From assembly GCA_937898675.1 (NCBI GenBank), contig CALEJB010000009.1, positions 1 to 64,000 of the forward strand: DNA of 64,000 nt, written 5' to 3'. The position numbers and the translations under genes were made by a program. This DNA is from an uncultured Prevotellaceae bacterium. GTDB lineage: Bacteria; Bacteroidota; Bacteroidia; Bacteroidales; Muribaculaceae. A model generated the notes under the pieces. That model saw nothing but the letters and a program-made list of their open reading frames with translations. It made no database searches and had not been told where the DNA came from. Numbering within the stretch: position 1 is the stretch's first letter; every line of letters begins with the position of its first letter. Shown here one piece after another: positions 25,420-33,521 of the stretch.

Positions 25420-25684
25420 TCTCCGCACCCATCAAACAGGCGGCCCCGGACCGCGGATGTGCCCGCCCATGCCCTCGCCGCGTGTGGGGCGTGAGCGCTG
25501 AAAGCGCGACATGTGAGCAAAGCGAACTGTAACCGGGGTTGAGCGAGCCTCCCGGCGAGCGAGGCCCCGGACCGCGGGCACACCAGCGGGCGCGGGCTGC
25601 AAGTCCGCGATTTGCCCCAGCGCTTTGTACCCCGCATCAGTCACCGCAGGGGTTGGTGCAACTGCTATATCATTGCCAAAAAAA
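25420..25684. repeat. Intergenic region with dispersed repeat, copy A
   Basis: No gene. The unit from 25498 (CTGAAAGCGCG) to 25630 matches copy C (57030-57150) nearly throughout and copy B (34635-34682) in its last 45 bases. Recognisable blocks: ATGTGAGCAAAGCG, ACTGTAACCGGGGTTGAGCG, GAGGCCCCGGAC, and the hairpin-forming CGCGGGCTGCAAGTCCGCG then ATTTG. GGCCCCGGACCGCGG also occurs twice within the region (25442 and 25563). High GC, no coding potential on either strand. Confidence 0.75.
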
Positions 25685-25719
25685 AGCGATGTTGCCCCGT
25701 CATGCCGGGCAACATCGCT
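25685..25719 (-). terminator. Strong terminator of the aminotransferase gene
   Basis: AGCGATGTTGCCC (25685-25697) and GGGCAACATCGCT (25707-25719) form a perfect 13-bp stem. Read on the minus strand it is followed by a run of eight T residues, 22 bases after the aminotransferase stop codon. Confidence 0.88.
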
Positions 25720-25741
25720 GTGCCGTTGGTGTGCCGTAGCG

Positions 25742-26938
25742 TCACTGCAGCTTGGCGAGGGCGGCGGCGATGCGCTTGGCGGCCTCGCGCAGGTTCTCGT
25801 CGCTGGTGGCGTAGCTCAGGCGGATGTAGCCCGGGCAGCAGAATGCGGCGCCCGACACGGTGGCCACATGGGCCTCGTTGAGCAGATACAGCGCCAGGTC
25901 GCCGTCGTCATTGATGACGGTGTCGCCGTTGCGCTTGCCAAAGTAGTAGTCCACCTTGGGGAAGGCGTAGAACGCGCCGTCGGGCATGTTCAGTTCCACG
26001 CCGGGAATCTCCTGCAGCAGGCCCACGATGAGGTCGCGGCGGCGCTCAAAGGCCACGCGCATGTCCTCGACGCACTGCTGGGGGCCGTTATAGGCGGCCT
26101 CGGCAGCCTTCTGGGCAATCGACGACACGCCGCTGGTGTACTGGCCCTGCAGCTTGGTCACGGCCTTGGCCACCCACACGGGGGCAGCGATGTAGCCAAT
26201 GCGGTAGCCCGTCATGGCATAGGACTTGGACACGCCGTTCACAATCACCACCTGCTCCTTGATGGCGGCGAACTGCGCCAGCGACTCGTGCTTGCCCACA
26301 TAGTTGATGTGCTCATAGATTTCGTCGGCGATGACCATCACCTCGGGGTGGCGTTCCAGCATCGCGGCGATAGCCTCCAGCTCGTCGCGGGTGTAGATGG
26401 CGCCGCTGGGGTTGCTGGGCGAGCAAATCATGATGAGCCGCGTCTTGTCGGTGATGAGCGCCTCAATCTCGTCGGCGTTTACCTTGAAGTTCTTCTCCAT
26501 ACTCGAGGGCAGCAGCACGTTCTTGCCGCCGGCCAGGGTCACCATCTGCATGTAGCTCACCCACGCGGGGGTGGGGATGATGACCTCGTCGCCCGGGTTG
26601 ATGAGCGCCATGATGGCGTTGCACAGCTCATGCTTGGCACCGTTGCCGATGACGATGTTGTCGGGGGCGTACTCGAGGCCGTTCTCGCGGCGCAGTTTCT
26701 CGCACACGGCCTGGCGCAGCGACAGGTAGCCGGGCACGGGCGAGTAGAACGAGAAGTTGTCGTCAACAGCCTGCTTGGCAGCGGCCTTGATGTGGTCGGG
26801 GGTGAAAAAGTCAGGCTCGCCCACCGAGAGGTTGATCACGTCAACGCCCTGGGCGCGCAGCTCGCTGCTCTTTTGCGACATGGCAAGCGTGGCGCTGGGC
26901 GCCAATGCGTTAATGCGGTCCGAAAGTCGGTTCATCAT
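25742..26938 (-). CDS. Aspartate aminotransferase (class I, PLP-dependent)
   Basis: A 398-residue fold-type I aminotransferase that exchanges the amino group between aspartate and 2-oxoglutarate. I start at the double ATG at 26933-26938 (MMNRLSDRINALAPSATLAMSQKSSELRAQG); the upstream extension is non-coding. Visible motifs: INLSVGEPDF, the substrate-side PAWVSY, the DEIYEHINY cofactor Asp/Tyr region and the PLP lysine in VSKSYAMTGYRIGY, all typical of the AspB/subgroup I-gamma enzymes. It has a good promoter (26990-27021) and a strong terminator, so is probably a single-gene unit. Confidence 0.9.
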   Translation of the reverse strand: MMNRLSDRINALAPSATLAMSQKSSELRAQGVDVINLSVGEPDFFTPDHIKAAAKQAVDDNFSFYSPVPGYLSLRQAVCEKLRRENGLEYAPDNIVIGNGAKHELCNAIMALINPGDEVIIPTPAWVSYMQMVTLAGGKNVLLPSSMEKNFKVNADEIEALITDKTRLIMICSPSNPSGAIYTRDELEAIAAMLERHPEVMVIADEIYEHINYVGKHESLAQFAAIKEQVVIVNGVSKSYAMTGYRIGYIAAPVWVAKAVTKLQGQYTSGVSSIAQKAAEAAYNGPQQCVEDMRVAFERRRDLIVGLLQEIPGVELNMPDGAFYAFPKVDYYFGKRNGDTVINDDGDLALYLLNEAHVATVSGAAFCCPGYIRLSYATSDENLREAAKRIAAALAKLQ

Positions 26939-26989
26939 AGTAGTTTGGTCTTTAGATGTTGTTGTTGTAAAGGTTAATTTTTCTTTGTG

Positions 26990-27021
26990 CAAAGGTACTC
27001 CAATTAGTTGGACCTGCCAAA
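26990..27021 (-). promoter_or_regulatory. Promoter of the aminotransferase gene (TTTG-N20-TACCTTTG)
   Basis: On the minus strand TTTG (27021-27018), 20 bases, then TACCTTTG (26997-26990), matching the Bacteroidetes sigma-ABfr consensus well. The box ends 51 bases before the start codon at 26938. Confidence 0.7.
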
Positions 27022-27054
27022 CAAGGCGGGAGATAATTTCGCCCCCGGCGGGTT

Positions 27055-27846
27055 TCAAAAGCGCACCTCGCCCGGCACGGGTTTCAGCAGGAACATGATA
27101 TAATATATCGGCAGATAGGTGACATTGCCCTCGCGGTACACCCGTGCATCGTTGCTGAGCACAAGGGCTTGCTTGACATTGTATTCCGTGATGCCCATGA
27201 ATCTGTCAAGCGCCCGGTGTTTGAAATAGTCTTTTCCCGACTTGACCTCGACGGGCATTACCGTCATGTTGTCATAGTCATCGACAAGGAAGTCCACCTC
27301 GCCGTTTTTCTTGTTGTCGTAGTAGTAGAACAAATTGAAGTCATGCGCCGCCAGTTCTTGCGCCACCAGTGTCTCATATACCGCCCCCAGGTTGATAGAT
27401 CTCTCGTCTTGCATGACCGAGCTGATGTCTTGATGATAAAGCTGGCCGGTAAAAATGCCCACGTCATTGAGATACAATTTGAGCAGATTCTTGCCCATGT
27501 TTTGCACGAGCGGATAGGATGGCTTGCTGATGGCTTGGACCGAATGAATCAGAGATTTAAATTCGTCTTCATAGTCAGCCATGCGCGCGTTTGTCTTGTC
27601 TTCAATGCGGCGTGCAACAACACGTTTCTTGATGTTTTCAAGATTTGACGGAATCATGTCATAGATGCGCTGAATCTTGAGTTTGCGGCCGCTGGCTTGT
27701 TCATACCGTGCGGCGTCCATCCTGTACAGTCGATGGATGTCGCTGTGGATGCCGCGCACCGCAACGATGTTGGTTGTTTCAAGGTAGCAATTGATGGCAT
27801 CGGGCAAGCCGCCAATGAGCAGGTATTTCTTGAACAATCCCATCAT
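27055..27846 (-). pseudogene. C-terminal part of an AAA_14/DUF4143 ATPase
   Basis: A 263-residue frame that begins MMGLFKKYLLIGGLPDAINCYLE, a stretch normally found in the middle of DUF4143 ATPases after the AAA_14 domain. The P-loop and Walker B half is absent, and no continuation is seen upstream towards 27905. The C-terminal nuclease-like part is complete (LGAVYETLVAQEL; YYDNKKNGEVDFLVDD; MPVEVKSGKDY). The usual length is about 380-430 residues. It is therefore a 5'-deleted pseudogene or, less likely, a stand-alone C-terminal domain. Confidence 0.75.
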
Positions 27847-27905
27847 TTTCCCATCTACTCGTGTCTACTTTTTCGAGAGCAGCAACCTGGCTGGAGTGGC
27901 ATGAC

Positions 27906-28853
27906 CTAACGCTCGATGACGCGGCCGCGGACTACCATGAAGCGGCGGTCAAACTCCTCGCGGGTGCGTTTCCAGCGGTTGTGGCTCCACAGCCAGTACT
28001 GCGGCGCGCGGTTGATGGTCTGCTCAAAGCGGCTGAAGTAGATGTCGGTCAGCTCAAACTCGCCCAGCTCTGCCGGGTCGCGGGTGATGACCTGGAACTC
28101 GCACTCATAGTATCCGCGCCGCGGGCACTTCACGTCCAGGTAGATGACGGCCTGGTGCTGCTGCCGCGTGATGCGCTCCACGCCGGTGAACACGGGCGTG
28201 TCCTGGTTGAGGAATGTGAGCCAGTGGTGGATGTTCTGCCACTTGGGCACTTGGTCGTTGATGTATCCCAGCATGGTGACGATGCCCTGCTGCTTGTTGC
28301 CGATGACCCATCGCAGGCCCTCGTTCTTGGGCACGCACACGGGGCCCATGCGGTTGCGCATCTTGAGCACCAGGCGGTCAAACACCTTGTTCTCGAGCGG
28401 GTGGTAGAGCTGTGCCAGGATGACCTCGCGCTCGACGGGCGGCAGCCACAGAGCAAACGACGTCACCCATTCCCAGTTGCCGTAGTGCCCCAGCAGCAGG
28501 GCGATGCTCTGGCCGCTGTTGAGGATTTCGCCCACCTGTTCGCAGCCCTTGAACGTCATGTGGCGCATGATGCTCTTGCGGCTCATGCTGGTATATTTCA
28601 CTGTCTCGGCAACCAGGTCGCACAGGTGGCGGTAAAAGCCGCGCATCAGGCGCGCCCGCTGCTGCTCGGTCTTGTTGGGGTAGGCGTTGCACAGGTTGCG
28701 CCACACCACCTTGCGGCGGTAGCCAACGACATGGTACATGAGCACATACAGGATGTCGCTGAAAAAGTAGTGCACCCGCAGGGGCAGCAGCGACAGCCCG
28801 TACCACAGGCCGTACAGGCACCAAAAGGCGATGTCGTTGAGCAATTTTTTCAT
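27906..28853 (-). CDS. Lipid A biosynthesis acyltransferase (LpxL/HtrB family)
   Basis: A 315-residue inner-membrane-associated acyltransferase that adds a secondary acyl chain to the lipid A precursor. The ATG at 28851-28853 gives the typical start MKKLLNDIAFWCLYGLWYGLSLLPL with one membrane helix. The H-x4-E active site is HYGNWEW, followed by RNRMGPVCVPK and the conserved GYINDQVP block. The family start argues against the much longer upstream frame, which is antisense to the symporter gene. Its divergent partner is the symporter at 28920; the two share an interleaved promoter region. Confidence 0.9.
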   Translation of the reverse strand: MKKLLNDIAFWCLYGLWYGLSLLPLRVHYFFSDILYVLMYHVVGYRRKVVWRNLCNAYPNKTEQQRARLMRGFYRHLCDLVAETVKYTSMSRKSIMRHMTFKGCEQVGEILNSGQSIALLLGHYGNWEWVTSFALWLPPVEREVILAQLYHPLENKVFDRLVLKMRNRMGPVCVPKNEGLRWVIGNKQQGIVTMLGYINDQVPKWQNIHHWLTFLNQDTPVFTGVERITRQQHQAVIYLDVKCPRRGYYECEFQVITRDPAELGEFELTDIYFSRFEQTINRAPQYWLWSHNRWKRTREEFDRRFMVVRGRVIER

Positions 28854-28865
28854 GTTTCTGGACTG

Positions 28866-28912
28866 CGAAGGTACTGCAAATTTGTGTGACGGGCAAATTT
28901 GCAGTAATTTTG
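28866..28912. promoter_or_regulatory. Interleaved divergent promoters on a 13-bp palindrome
   Basis: Plus strand: TTTG (28881-28884), 20 bases, TAATTTTG (28905-28912) for the symporter gene. Minus strand: TTTG (28897-28894), 20 bases, TACCTTCG (28873-28866) for the acyltransferase. Both sit on a perfect inverted repeat TACTGCAAATTTG (28872-28884) / CAAATTTGCAGTA (28894-28906) with a nine-base centre. The symporter ATG is only eight bases beyond its -7 box, so its mRNA may be nearly leaderless. Confidence 0.7.
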
Positions 28913-28919
28913 CAGCGCA

Positions 28920-29879
28920 ATGAAGGCCATTATCACTTTTTTGAAAAACTGGACCTTGCCCAGCGCCATCGTGTCGGGCACGGTCATCTACCTTATATTC
29001 TACTGGGTGCCTGCGCTCGACGGCGCGGGCAACATGCTGGCACCCGTCTTCGACACCATCCTGCCGCTGTTCATGAGCCTCATCCTGTTCACGACGTTCC
29101 TGCGTGTGGACTTTCACAAGATGCGGCCCGCCATGTGGCACCTGTGGGTGTCGGTGCTGCAGGTGGCGATGGTGGCGCTCATTGTCGCCGTGATCATGGG
29201 CCTGGACCTCAAGGGCAACGATCTGGTGCTCATGGAGGGCATCCTCACCTGCGTCATCTGCCCGGGCGCCAGCGCCGCGCCTGTGGTGACGGGCAAGCTG
29301 GGCGGCAACCTGGAGACGATGACCTCCTATGTGTTCCTGTCCAACATCGTCACGGTGTTTGCCGTGCCCGTGGTGTTTCCGCTCATCGACAGCAGCGTGG
29401 ACATCAGCTTTTGGACGGCGTTCTGGATGATACTGTACAAGGTGTTCCTGGTGCTCGTGGTGCCACTGCTGGCGGCATACGTGTTCAAGCACTATCTGCC
29501 CATGATAACGGCGCGCCTGGTCGCCATCCGCGACCTGTCGTTCTACATGTGGGGCGTCTCGCTCACCATTGTCACGGGCTGCACCGTCAAGAACATCGTC
29601 CACAGCGGCGCGCCCGTGCTGTTCCTCGCCGTGATAGCCGCCGTGTCGCTCGTCGTGTGCCTGGCGCAGTTTGCCGCGGGCCGCTACATCGGGCGCTTCC
29701 ACGGCACGGTCATCGAGGCGGGGCAGGGCCTGGGGCAAAAGAACACCGCCTTTGCCGTGTGGATTGCCTATGCCTACCTGAGCCCGCTGTCGGTGGCAGG
29801 CCCCGGGTGCTACATCCTGTGGCAAAACGCCATCAACAGCCTCGAGATATGGCATCACCGCCGGACCCACAACTCCTAA
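28920..29879 (+). CDS. Bile acid:sodium symporter-like (BASS/SBF family) transporter
   Basis: A 319-residue membrane protein with about nine to ten helices, starting MKAIITFLKNWTLPSAIVSGTVIYLIFYW. Family-like features are the crossover sequence ILTCVICPGASAAPVVTGKLGGN (about 103-125) and GQGLGQKNTAFAVWIAYAYLSP near the C-terminus, where sodium and substrate bind in characterised relatives. The substrate is not predictable; bile acids, sulfate conjugates or other organic anions are possible. The last codons (HNS and the stop) are supplied by the heptamer array at 29871. A hydrolase of the bile-salt hydrolase superfamily lies 3.5 kb upstream. Confidence 0.8.
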   Translation: MKAIITFLKNWTLPSAIVSGTVIYLIFYWVPALDGAGNMLAPVFDTILPLFMSLILFTTFLRVDFHKMRPAMWHLWVSVLQVAMVALIVAVIMGLDLKGNDLVLMEGILTCVICPGASAAPVVTGKLGGNLETMTSYVFLSNIVTVFAVPVVFPLIDSSVDISFWTAFWMILYKVFLVLVVPLLAAYVFKHYLPMITARLVAIRDLSFYMWGVSLTIVTGCTVKNIVHSGAPVLFLAVIAAVSLVVCLAQFAAGRYIGRFHGTVIEAGQGLGQKNTAFAVWIAYAYLSPLSVAGPGCYILWQNAINSLEIWHHRRTHNS

Positions 29880-29898
29880 CCCCTAACTCCTAACTCCT
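29871..29898. repeat. Heptamer array (AACTCCT)n before the HD-domain gene
   Basis: AACTCCT, AACCCCT, AACTCCT, AACTCCT, then AACTTA running into the ATG at 29905. As at 23026-23051, the array provides the stop codon of the upstream gene (29877-29879) and ends immediately before the next start codon. Confidence 0.88.
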
Positions 29899-29904
29899 AA
29901 CTTA

Positions 29905-30540
29905 ATGGAAGCAATAGATGTAAAGAAAAACAAGCAAGAGTTTATCGACCTGCTGCGCTCCACCGGGCGAGAGGGCATCGACAATGTCATCGAGGACCTC
30001 GAGGACATGGGATTTTTTGAGGCGCCGGCATCGGCGAGCCACCACCTCAACGTGGAGGGCGGGCTGGTGCTGCACTCCCTCAACACCTGCAAGGCGGCGC
30101 TCGCCGTCTATGAGGGGATGCAGCCGCTGGAGCCACAGCTCGCCCGCATCGTCAAGCGCGACAGCGTCATCATCGCCAGCCTGCTGCACGACGTGTGCAA
30201 GAGCGACATCTACAAGCCCACGGTCAAGAAGCGCAAGAATGTGCTGGGGCAGTGGGAAAGCTCCGACGCCTACAAGATTACCTACAAGAACTTCCCCATG
30301 GGCCACGGCGAGAAGTCGGTCGTCCTGCTGCTGTGCAGCGGACTGGAACTGAGCGACGACGAGATGCTGGCCATACGCTGGCACATGGGCGCCTTTGGCC
30401 TGAACCAGAACAGCTATGAGGACGTGCGAAACTATGATGCCGCCCGCCTCAAGCATCCCCTGGTGCCCATCATCCAAGTGGCCGACTCGCTCGCCGCCAG
30501 CATCCTGGAAACCATGGGCGAAGACCTTGACGAACTATAA
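29905..30540 (+). CDS. HD-domain phosphohydrolase-like protein
   Basis: A 211-residue protein with an HD-type metal site: His57 (LVLHSLNTC), His95-Asp96 (SLLHDVCKSD), His134 (GHGEKSV), His160 (RWHMGAF) and an Asp near 194 (QVADSLA). The extra histidines are typical of HD proteins acting on nucleotides or RNA. No partner domain is present. It overlaps the next gene by one base (TAATG), so the two form an operon. The substrate is unknown. Confidence 0.82.
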   Translation: MEAIDVKKNKQEFIDLLRSTGREGIDNVIEDLEDMGFFEAPASASHHLNVEGGLVLHSLNTCKAALAVYEGMQPLEPQLARIVKRDSVIIASLLHDVCKSDIYKPTVKKRKNVLGQWESSDAYKITYKNFPMGHGEKSVVLLLCSGLELSDDEMLAIRWHMGAFGLNQNSYEDVRNYDAARLKHPLVPIIQVADSLAASILETMGEDLDEL

Positions 30541-31028
30541 TGCGACAGAAGATGAAGAAACTAATCAATCCATACCTCAACAAGCAGGGGTACAACTGCT
30601 TTGGCTGCAGCCCCGACAACCCCGTGGGCCTGCATCTGGAGTTTTGGGAGGACGGTGACGAGGTCGTCGCCATGTGGAAACCCTCTACCGACTACGACGG
30701 CTGGGTGCACACCCTGCACGGCGGCATCATCAGCCTGCTCATCGACGAGGTGGCCAGCTGGGCGCTCTCGCGCAAACTGCAGGCGGCGGGCGTGACGACC
30801 AGGCTGGAAGTGAAATTCCGCCGGCCCGTCTCGACGCTCGACCCGCAGCTCACCATCCGCGGCCGCGTCACGGGCAACGTGCGCAACTTCTACACCGTTC
30901 ACGTCACCCTGCACGACAGCCAGGGCAACCTGTGTGACGAGGGCGACGCCACCTACTGCATGTTCGCCGAGCAACGCTCCCGCGACATGGGCTTCACCGC
31001 CTGCCTCACCGAGGACGAGGCACGGTAG
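30540..31028 (+). CDS. PaaI-type hotdog-fold thioesterase
   Basis: A 162-residue hotdog protein: CFGCSPDNPVGLHLEF at the N-terminus, then the signature DGWVHTLHGGIISLLIDEVASWA, in which the HGG-x-D/E pattern contributes catalysis in PaaI/YbgC-type acyl-CoA thioesterases. The start at 30540 overlaps the stop of the HD gene; an in-frame ATG at 30552 (MKKLINPYLNKQGYNC) is an equally good choice. Likely hydrolyses an acyl-CoA; substrate unknown. Confidence 0.82.
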   Translation: MRQKMKKLINPYLNKQGYNCFGCSPDNPVGLHLEFWEDGDEVVAMWKPSTDYDGWVHTLHGGIISLLIDEVASWALSRKLQAAGVTTRLEVKFRRPVSTLDPQLTIRGRVTGNVRNFYTVHVTLHDSQGNLCDEGDATYCMFAEQRSRDMGFTACLTEDEAR

Positions 31029-31154
31029 TCCTGTCACCCCCGTGCCGCGCCAGGACGCACTATAGGGCACCGCATGGCAGAAAAAATGCGGAACTATTCC
31101 CAAATCTGCCATCTTTTTTCCGTTTTTGTCTACACGGCGTTGCCCTTTTAGCAG

Positions 31155-31162
31155 TAACTTTG
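31155..31162 (+). promoter_or_regulatory. -7 box (TAACTTTG) for rubrerythrin
   Basis: TAACTTTGC, 56 bases before the rubrerythrin ATG. The spacing to TTTG-like elements upstream (31125) is longer than usual, so only the -7 box is convincing. Confidence 0.5.
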
Positions 31163-31218
31163 CAACATCAAAGCAATAAAAATATTCATCATTTACAAAC
31201 AATTAAAACATCAAGATT

Positions 31219-31779
31219 ATGGCAAAGAAATGGATTTGTACCGTTTGCGGTTATGTACACGAAGGCCCCGAGGCACCCGCGCAGTGCCCGCAGTGCAAGG
31301 TTCCCGCTTCCAAGTTCAAGGAGCTTGAGGAGCAAGAGGGCGGCATCGAGTTCGTGCAGGAGCACGTGATTGGCATCGCCAAGGAATATGGCGTTGACGA
31401 GGAGATGATTAAGGACCTCAATGCCCACTTCATGGGCGAGTGCACCGAGGTGGGCATGTATCTGGCCATGTCGCGCCAGGCCGACCGCGAGGGCTACCCC
31501 GAGGTGGCCGAGGCCTTCAAGCGCTACGCTTGGGAAGAGGCTGAGCATGCTGCCAAGTTCGCCGAGCTGCTGGGCGATGTTGTGTGGGACACCAAGACCA
31601 ACCTCGAGAAGCGCATGAACGCCGAGGCTGGCGCTTGCGAGGACAAGTTCCGCATCGCCAAGAACGCCAAGGCCAACAACTGGGACGCCATCCACGACAC
31701 CGTGCATGAGATGGCCAAGGACGAGGCGCGCCACGGCAAGGGCTTTGAAGGCCTGTTCAACAGGTACTTCAAGAAATAA
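31219..31779 (+). CDS. rbr: Reverse rubrerythrin (peroxide-reducing diiron protein)
   Basis: A 186-residue protein with the rubredoxin domain first (Cys7, Cys10, Cys23 and Cys26: CTVCGY and CPQCK) and the ferritin-like diiron domain after it ([26 protein letters not shown] and [15 protein letters not shown]). This domain order defines the reverse-type rubrerythrins used by anaerobes to reduce hydrogen peroxide at the expense of NAD(P)H via rubredoxin-type electron transfer. It is monocistronic, with its own promoter and a terminator at 31811. All ligands are present. Confidence 0.92.
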   Translation: MAKKWICTVCGYVHEGPEAPAQCPQCKVPASKFKELEEQEGGIEFVQEHVIGIAKEYGVDEEMIKDLNAHFMGECTEVGMYLAMSRQADREGYPEVAEAFKRYAWEEAEHAAKFAELLGDVVWDTKTNLEKRMNAEAGACEDKFRIAKNAKANNWDAIHDTVHEMAKDEARHGKGFEGLFNRYFKK

Positions 31780-31810
31780 GCATTATTAGCGAGTTCCTGA
31801 ATAATCAACA

Positions 31811-31846
31811 CCGAGGGCAAGGCGGCGCATGCTTCTTTGCCCTCGG
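31811..31846. terminator. Hairpin between convergent rbr and lpxB
   Basis: CCGAGGGCAA (31811-31820) pairs with TTGCCCTCGG (31837-31846). There is no T-run on either side, but the place between convergent genes suggests a bidirectional terminator. Confidence 0.6.
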
Positions 31847-31870
31847 CGCCATATTGTGCAGGCGTGAACT

Positions 31871-32998
31871 CTATTGCAGCGACTCGGCAATGAGCTGGGC
31901 GGCTTTGTCGGTGCAGATGTCGTTGCCCAGGGTGGCGGCCAGGCGGCGGTAGCCGTCGAGCATGGCCTGGCGCTCGGGCGTGTCGCCCAGCAGAGCGGTG
32001 AGGTGCTTGTCGATGCTGTCCATGGTGCAGTAGTGCATGAGCAACTCGGGGATGAGCGGCTCGTCGGCGATGAGGTTGGGCAGCGTCACATAGTTGCCGT
32101 GCAGCAGGCGGCGGTAGAACCGGTAGGTCCACTGGCTGCCGTTGAATCGGTAGCATGCCACCTGGGGCGTGCCCAGCAGCGCGGTCTCGAGCGTTGCCGT
32201 GCCCGATGTCACCAGCGCCGCGCACGCGAGGTGGACGAGAGGGTAGGTGGCGCCGCGCAGCACGGGCACCGCCATGCCGCCCATGGTCTCGCGGTACAGG
32301 CTGTCGTCGATGCTTGGCGCGCCCGCGACCACGGCCTGGTACTCGCGATGCCGCGCCGCGGCTTGGAGCATCACCGGCAGGTTGTCGCGGATTTCCTTGA
32401 CGCGCGAGCCCGGCACAAGGGCGATGATGGGCTGTGACGACAGGCCGTGCTGCCCAATGAAGCGGCCAAAGTCGGGAAACTCCGTGCTGGCCTGGGCCAC
32501 CTCTTGCACCGTGGGGTTGCCCACATAGGTGGCCGTGTAGCCGTGCTGACGGTACCACGCCGGCTCAAACGGCAGGATGCTGTACATGCGGTCCACATAG
32601 CGGCGGATGCTCTTGACGCGCCACTGTTTCCACACCCACACCTTGGGCGAGATGAACCAGTGCACGGCAATGCCGCGGCTGTGGGCAAATTTGGCGACCT
32701 TGAGGTTGAACGACGGGTAATCGACCAGGACCACCGCATCGGGCCGCCATTGGTCTATCGCCTTTTTTGCCACACCCAAGAAACCTAGAATCTTGTTCAG
32801 ATGCTTGATGACCTCGACAAAGCCCATATAGGCCATGTCGCGGTAGTGGATAATGGGCTGGACGCCAGCCTGCCCGGCCATCAGGTCGCCGCCCAGCAAG
32901 CGGAACTCGGCCTGCGGGTCGCGCTGCTTGAGCGAGGCGATGAGGTGCGAGGCATGCAGGTCGCCCGAGGCCTCGCCGGCGATGAGGAAATATTTCAT
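31871..32998 (-). CDS. lpxB: Lipid-A-disaccharide synthase
   Basis: A 375-residue GT-B glycosyltransferase that joins UDP-diacylglucosamine and lipid X to make the tetraacyl disaccharide of lipid A at the inner membrane. The start MKYFLIAGEASGDLHASHLIASLK is diagnostic, as are VLVDYPSFNLKVAKF, YISPKVWVWK-like HWFISPKVWVWKQWRV and ALVPGSRVKEI. Length normal. The first four bases overlap folA, so it is the last gene of a thyA-folA-lpxB unit. Confidence 0.96.
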   Translation of the reverse strand: MKYFLIAGEASGDLHASHLIASLKQRDPQAEFRLLGGDLMAGQAGVQPIIHYRDMAYMGFVEVIKHLNKILGFLGVAKKAIDQWRPDAVVLVDYPSFNLKVAKFAHSRGIAVHWFISPKVWVWKQWRVKSIRRYVDRMYSILPFEPAWYRQHGYTATYVGNPTVQEVAQASTEFPDFGRFIGQHGLSSQPIIALVPGSRVKEIRDNLPVMLQAAARHREYQAVVAGAPSIDDSLYRETMGGMAVPVLRGATYPLVHLACAALVTSGTATLETALLGTPQVACYRFNGSQWTYRFYRRLLHGNYVTLPNLIADEPLIPELLMHYCTMDSIDKHLTALLGDTPERQAMLDGYRRLAATLGNDICTDKAAQLIAESLQ

Positions 32999-33504
32999 GG
33001 CTGATGGCGGCGTTTGAGGGTGATGAAGTCAAACTCGTAGGCGTTGCGGTGGTCGCTGGCGTGGTACTCGCGCTCCACTTCTTCCCACTCGTCGAGGTCG
33101 AGCGCGGGAAAAAAGGCGTCGGCCCCGGCCCAGCGTGCGTTGATGCGTGTCAGGTGCAGCACCTCGACGAGCGGCAGCGCCTCGGCATAGACCGATGCCC
33201 CGCCGATGATGAAAACCGTGTCGGTCGGGGCGGCGGCAATGGCCTCATCAAGGCTGTGCACCGTTGTAACGCCCGGATATTGCCAGGCGGCATTGCCGGT
33301 AATCACGATGTTGTGGCGCCCGGGCAGCGGGCGGCGCGGGAACGACTCAAAGGTCTTGCGCCCCATGACCATGCTGTGGCCCATGGTCACCTGCTTGAAG
33401 TGGCGCATGTCGGCAGGCAGGTGGCACAGCAGGTTGCCCTGGCGCCCGATGCCCCAGTCGCTGGCCACCGCCACGATGGCTTGTATGGATTTGTCGCTCA
33501 TCAC
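32995..33504 (-). CDS. folA: Dihydrofolate reductase
   Basis: A 169-residue enzyme that reduces dihydrofolate with NADPH, regenerating the cofactor oxidised by ThyA. Motifs: IVAVASDWGIGRQGNLLCHLPADMRHFK, MVMGRKTFESFPRRPLPGRHNIVITG, and FIIGGASVYAEAL. It sits 17 bases after thyA and overlaps lpxB by four bases. Asp in the active site (LPADM) is present; no resistance-type change is evident. Confidence 0.96.
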   Translation of the reverse strand: MMSDKSIQAIVAVASDWGIGRQGNLLCHLPADMRHFKQVTMGHSMVMGRKTFESFPRRPLPGRHNIVITGNAAWQYPGVTTVHSLDEAIAAAPTDTVFIIGGASVYAEALPLVEVLHLTRINARWAGADAFFPALDLDEWEEVEREYHASDHRNAYEFDFITLKRRHQP

Positions 33505-33521
33505 AGTCAGGTTTTTTAGCG

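Noticed and set aside
24184..25428. 414-codon open frame antisense to the choloylglycine-hydrolase-like gene
   Set aside because: Low-complexity composition, no start context; the sense gene has signal peptide and active-site motif.
28854..29870. Upstream extension of the acyltransferase frame
   Set aside because: It runs antisense through the symporter gene; the ATG at 28851-28853 gives the family's normal start.
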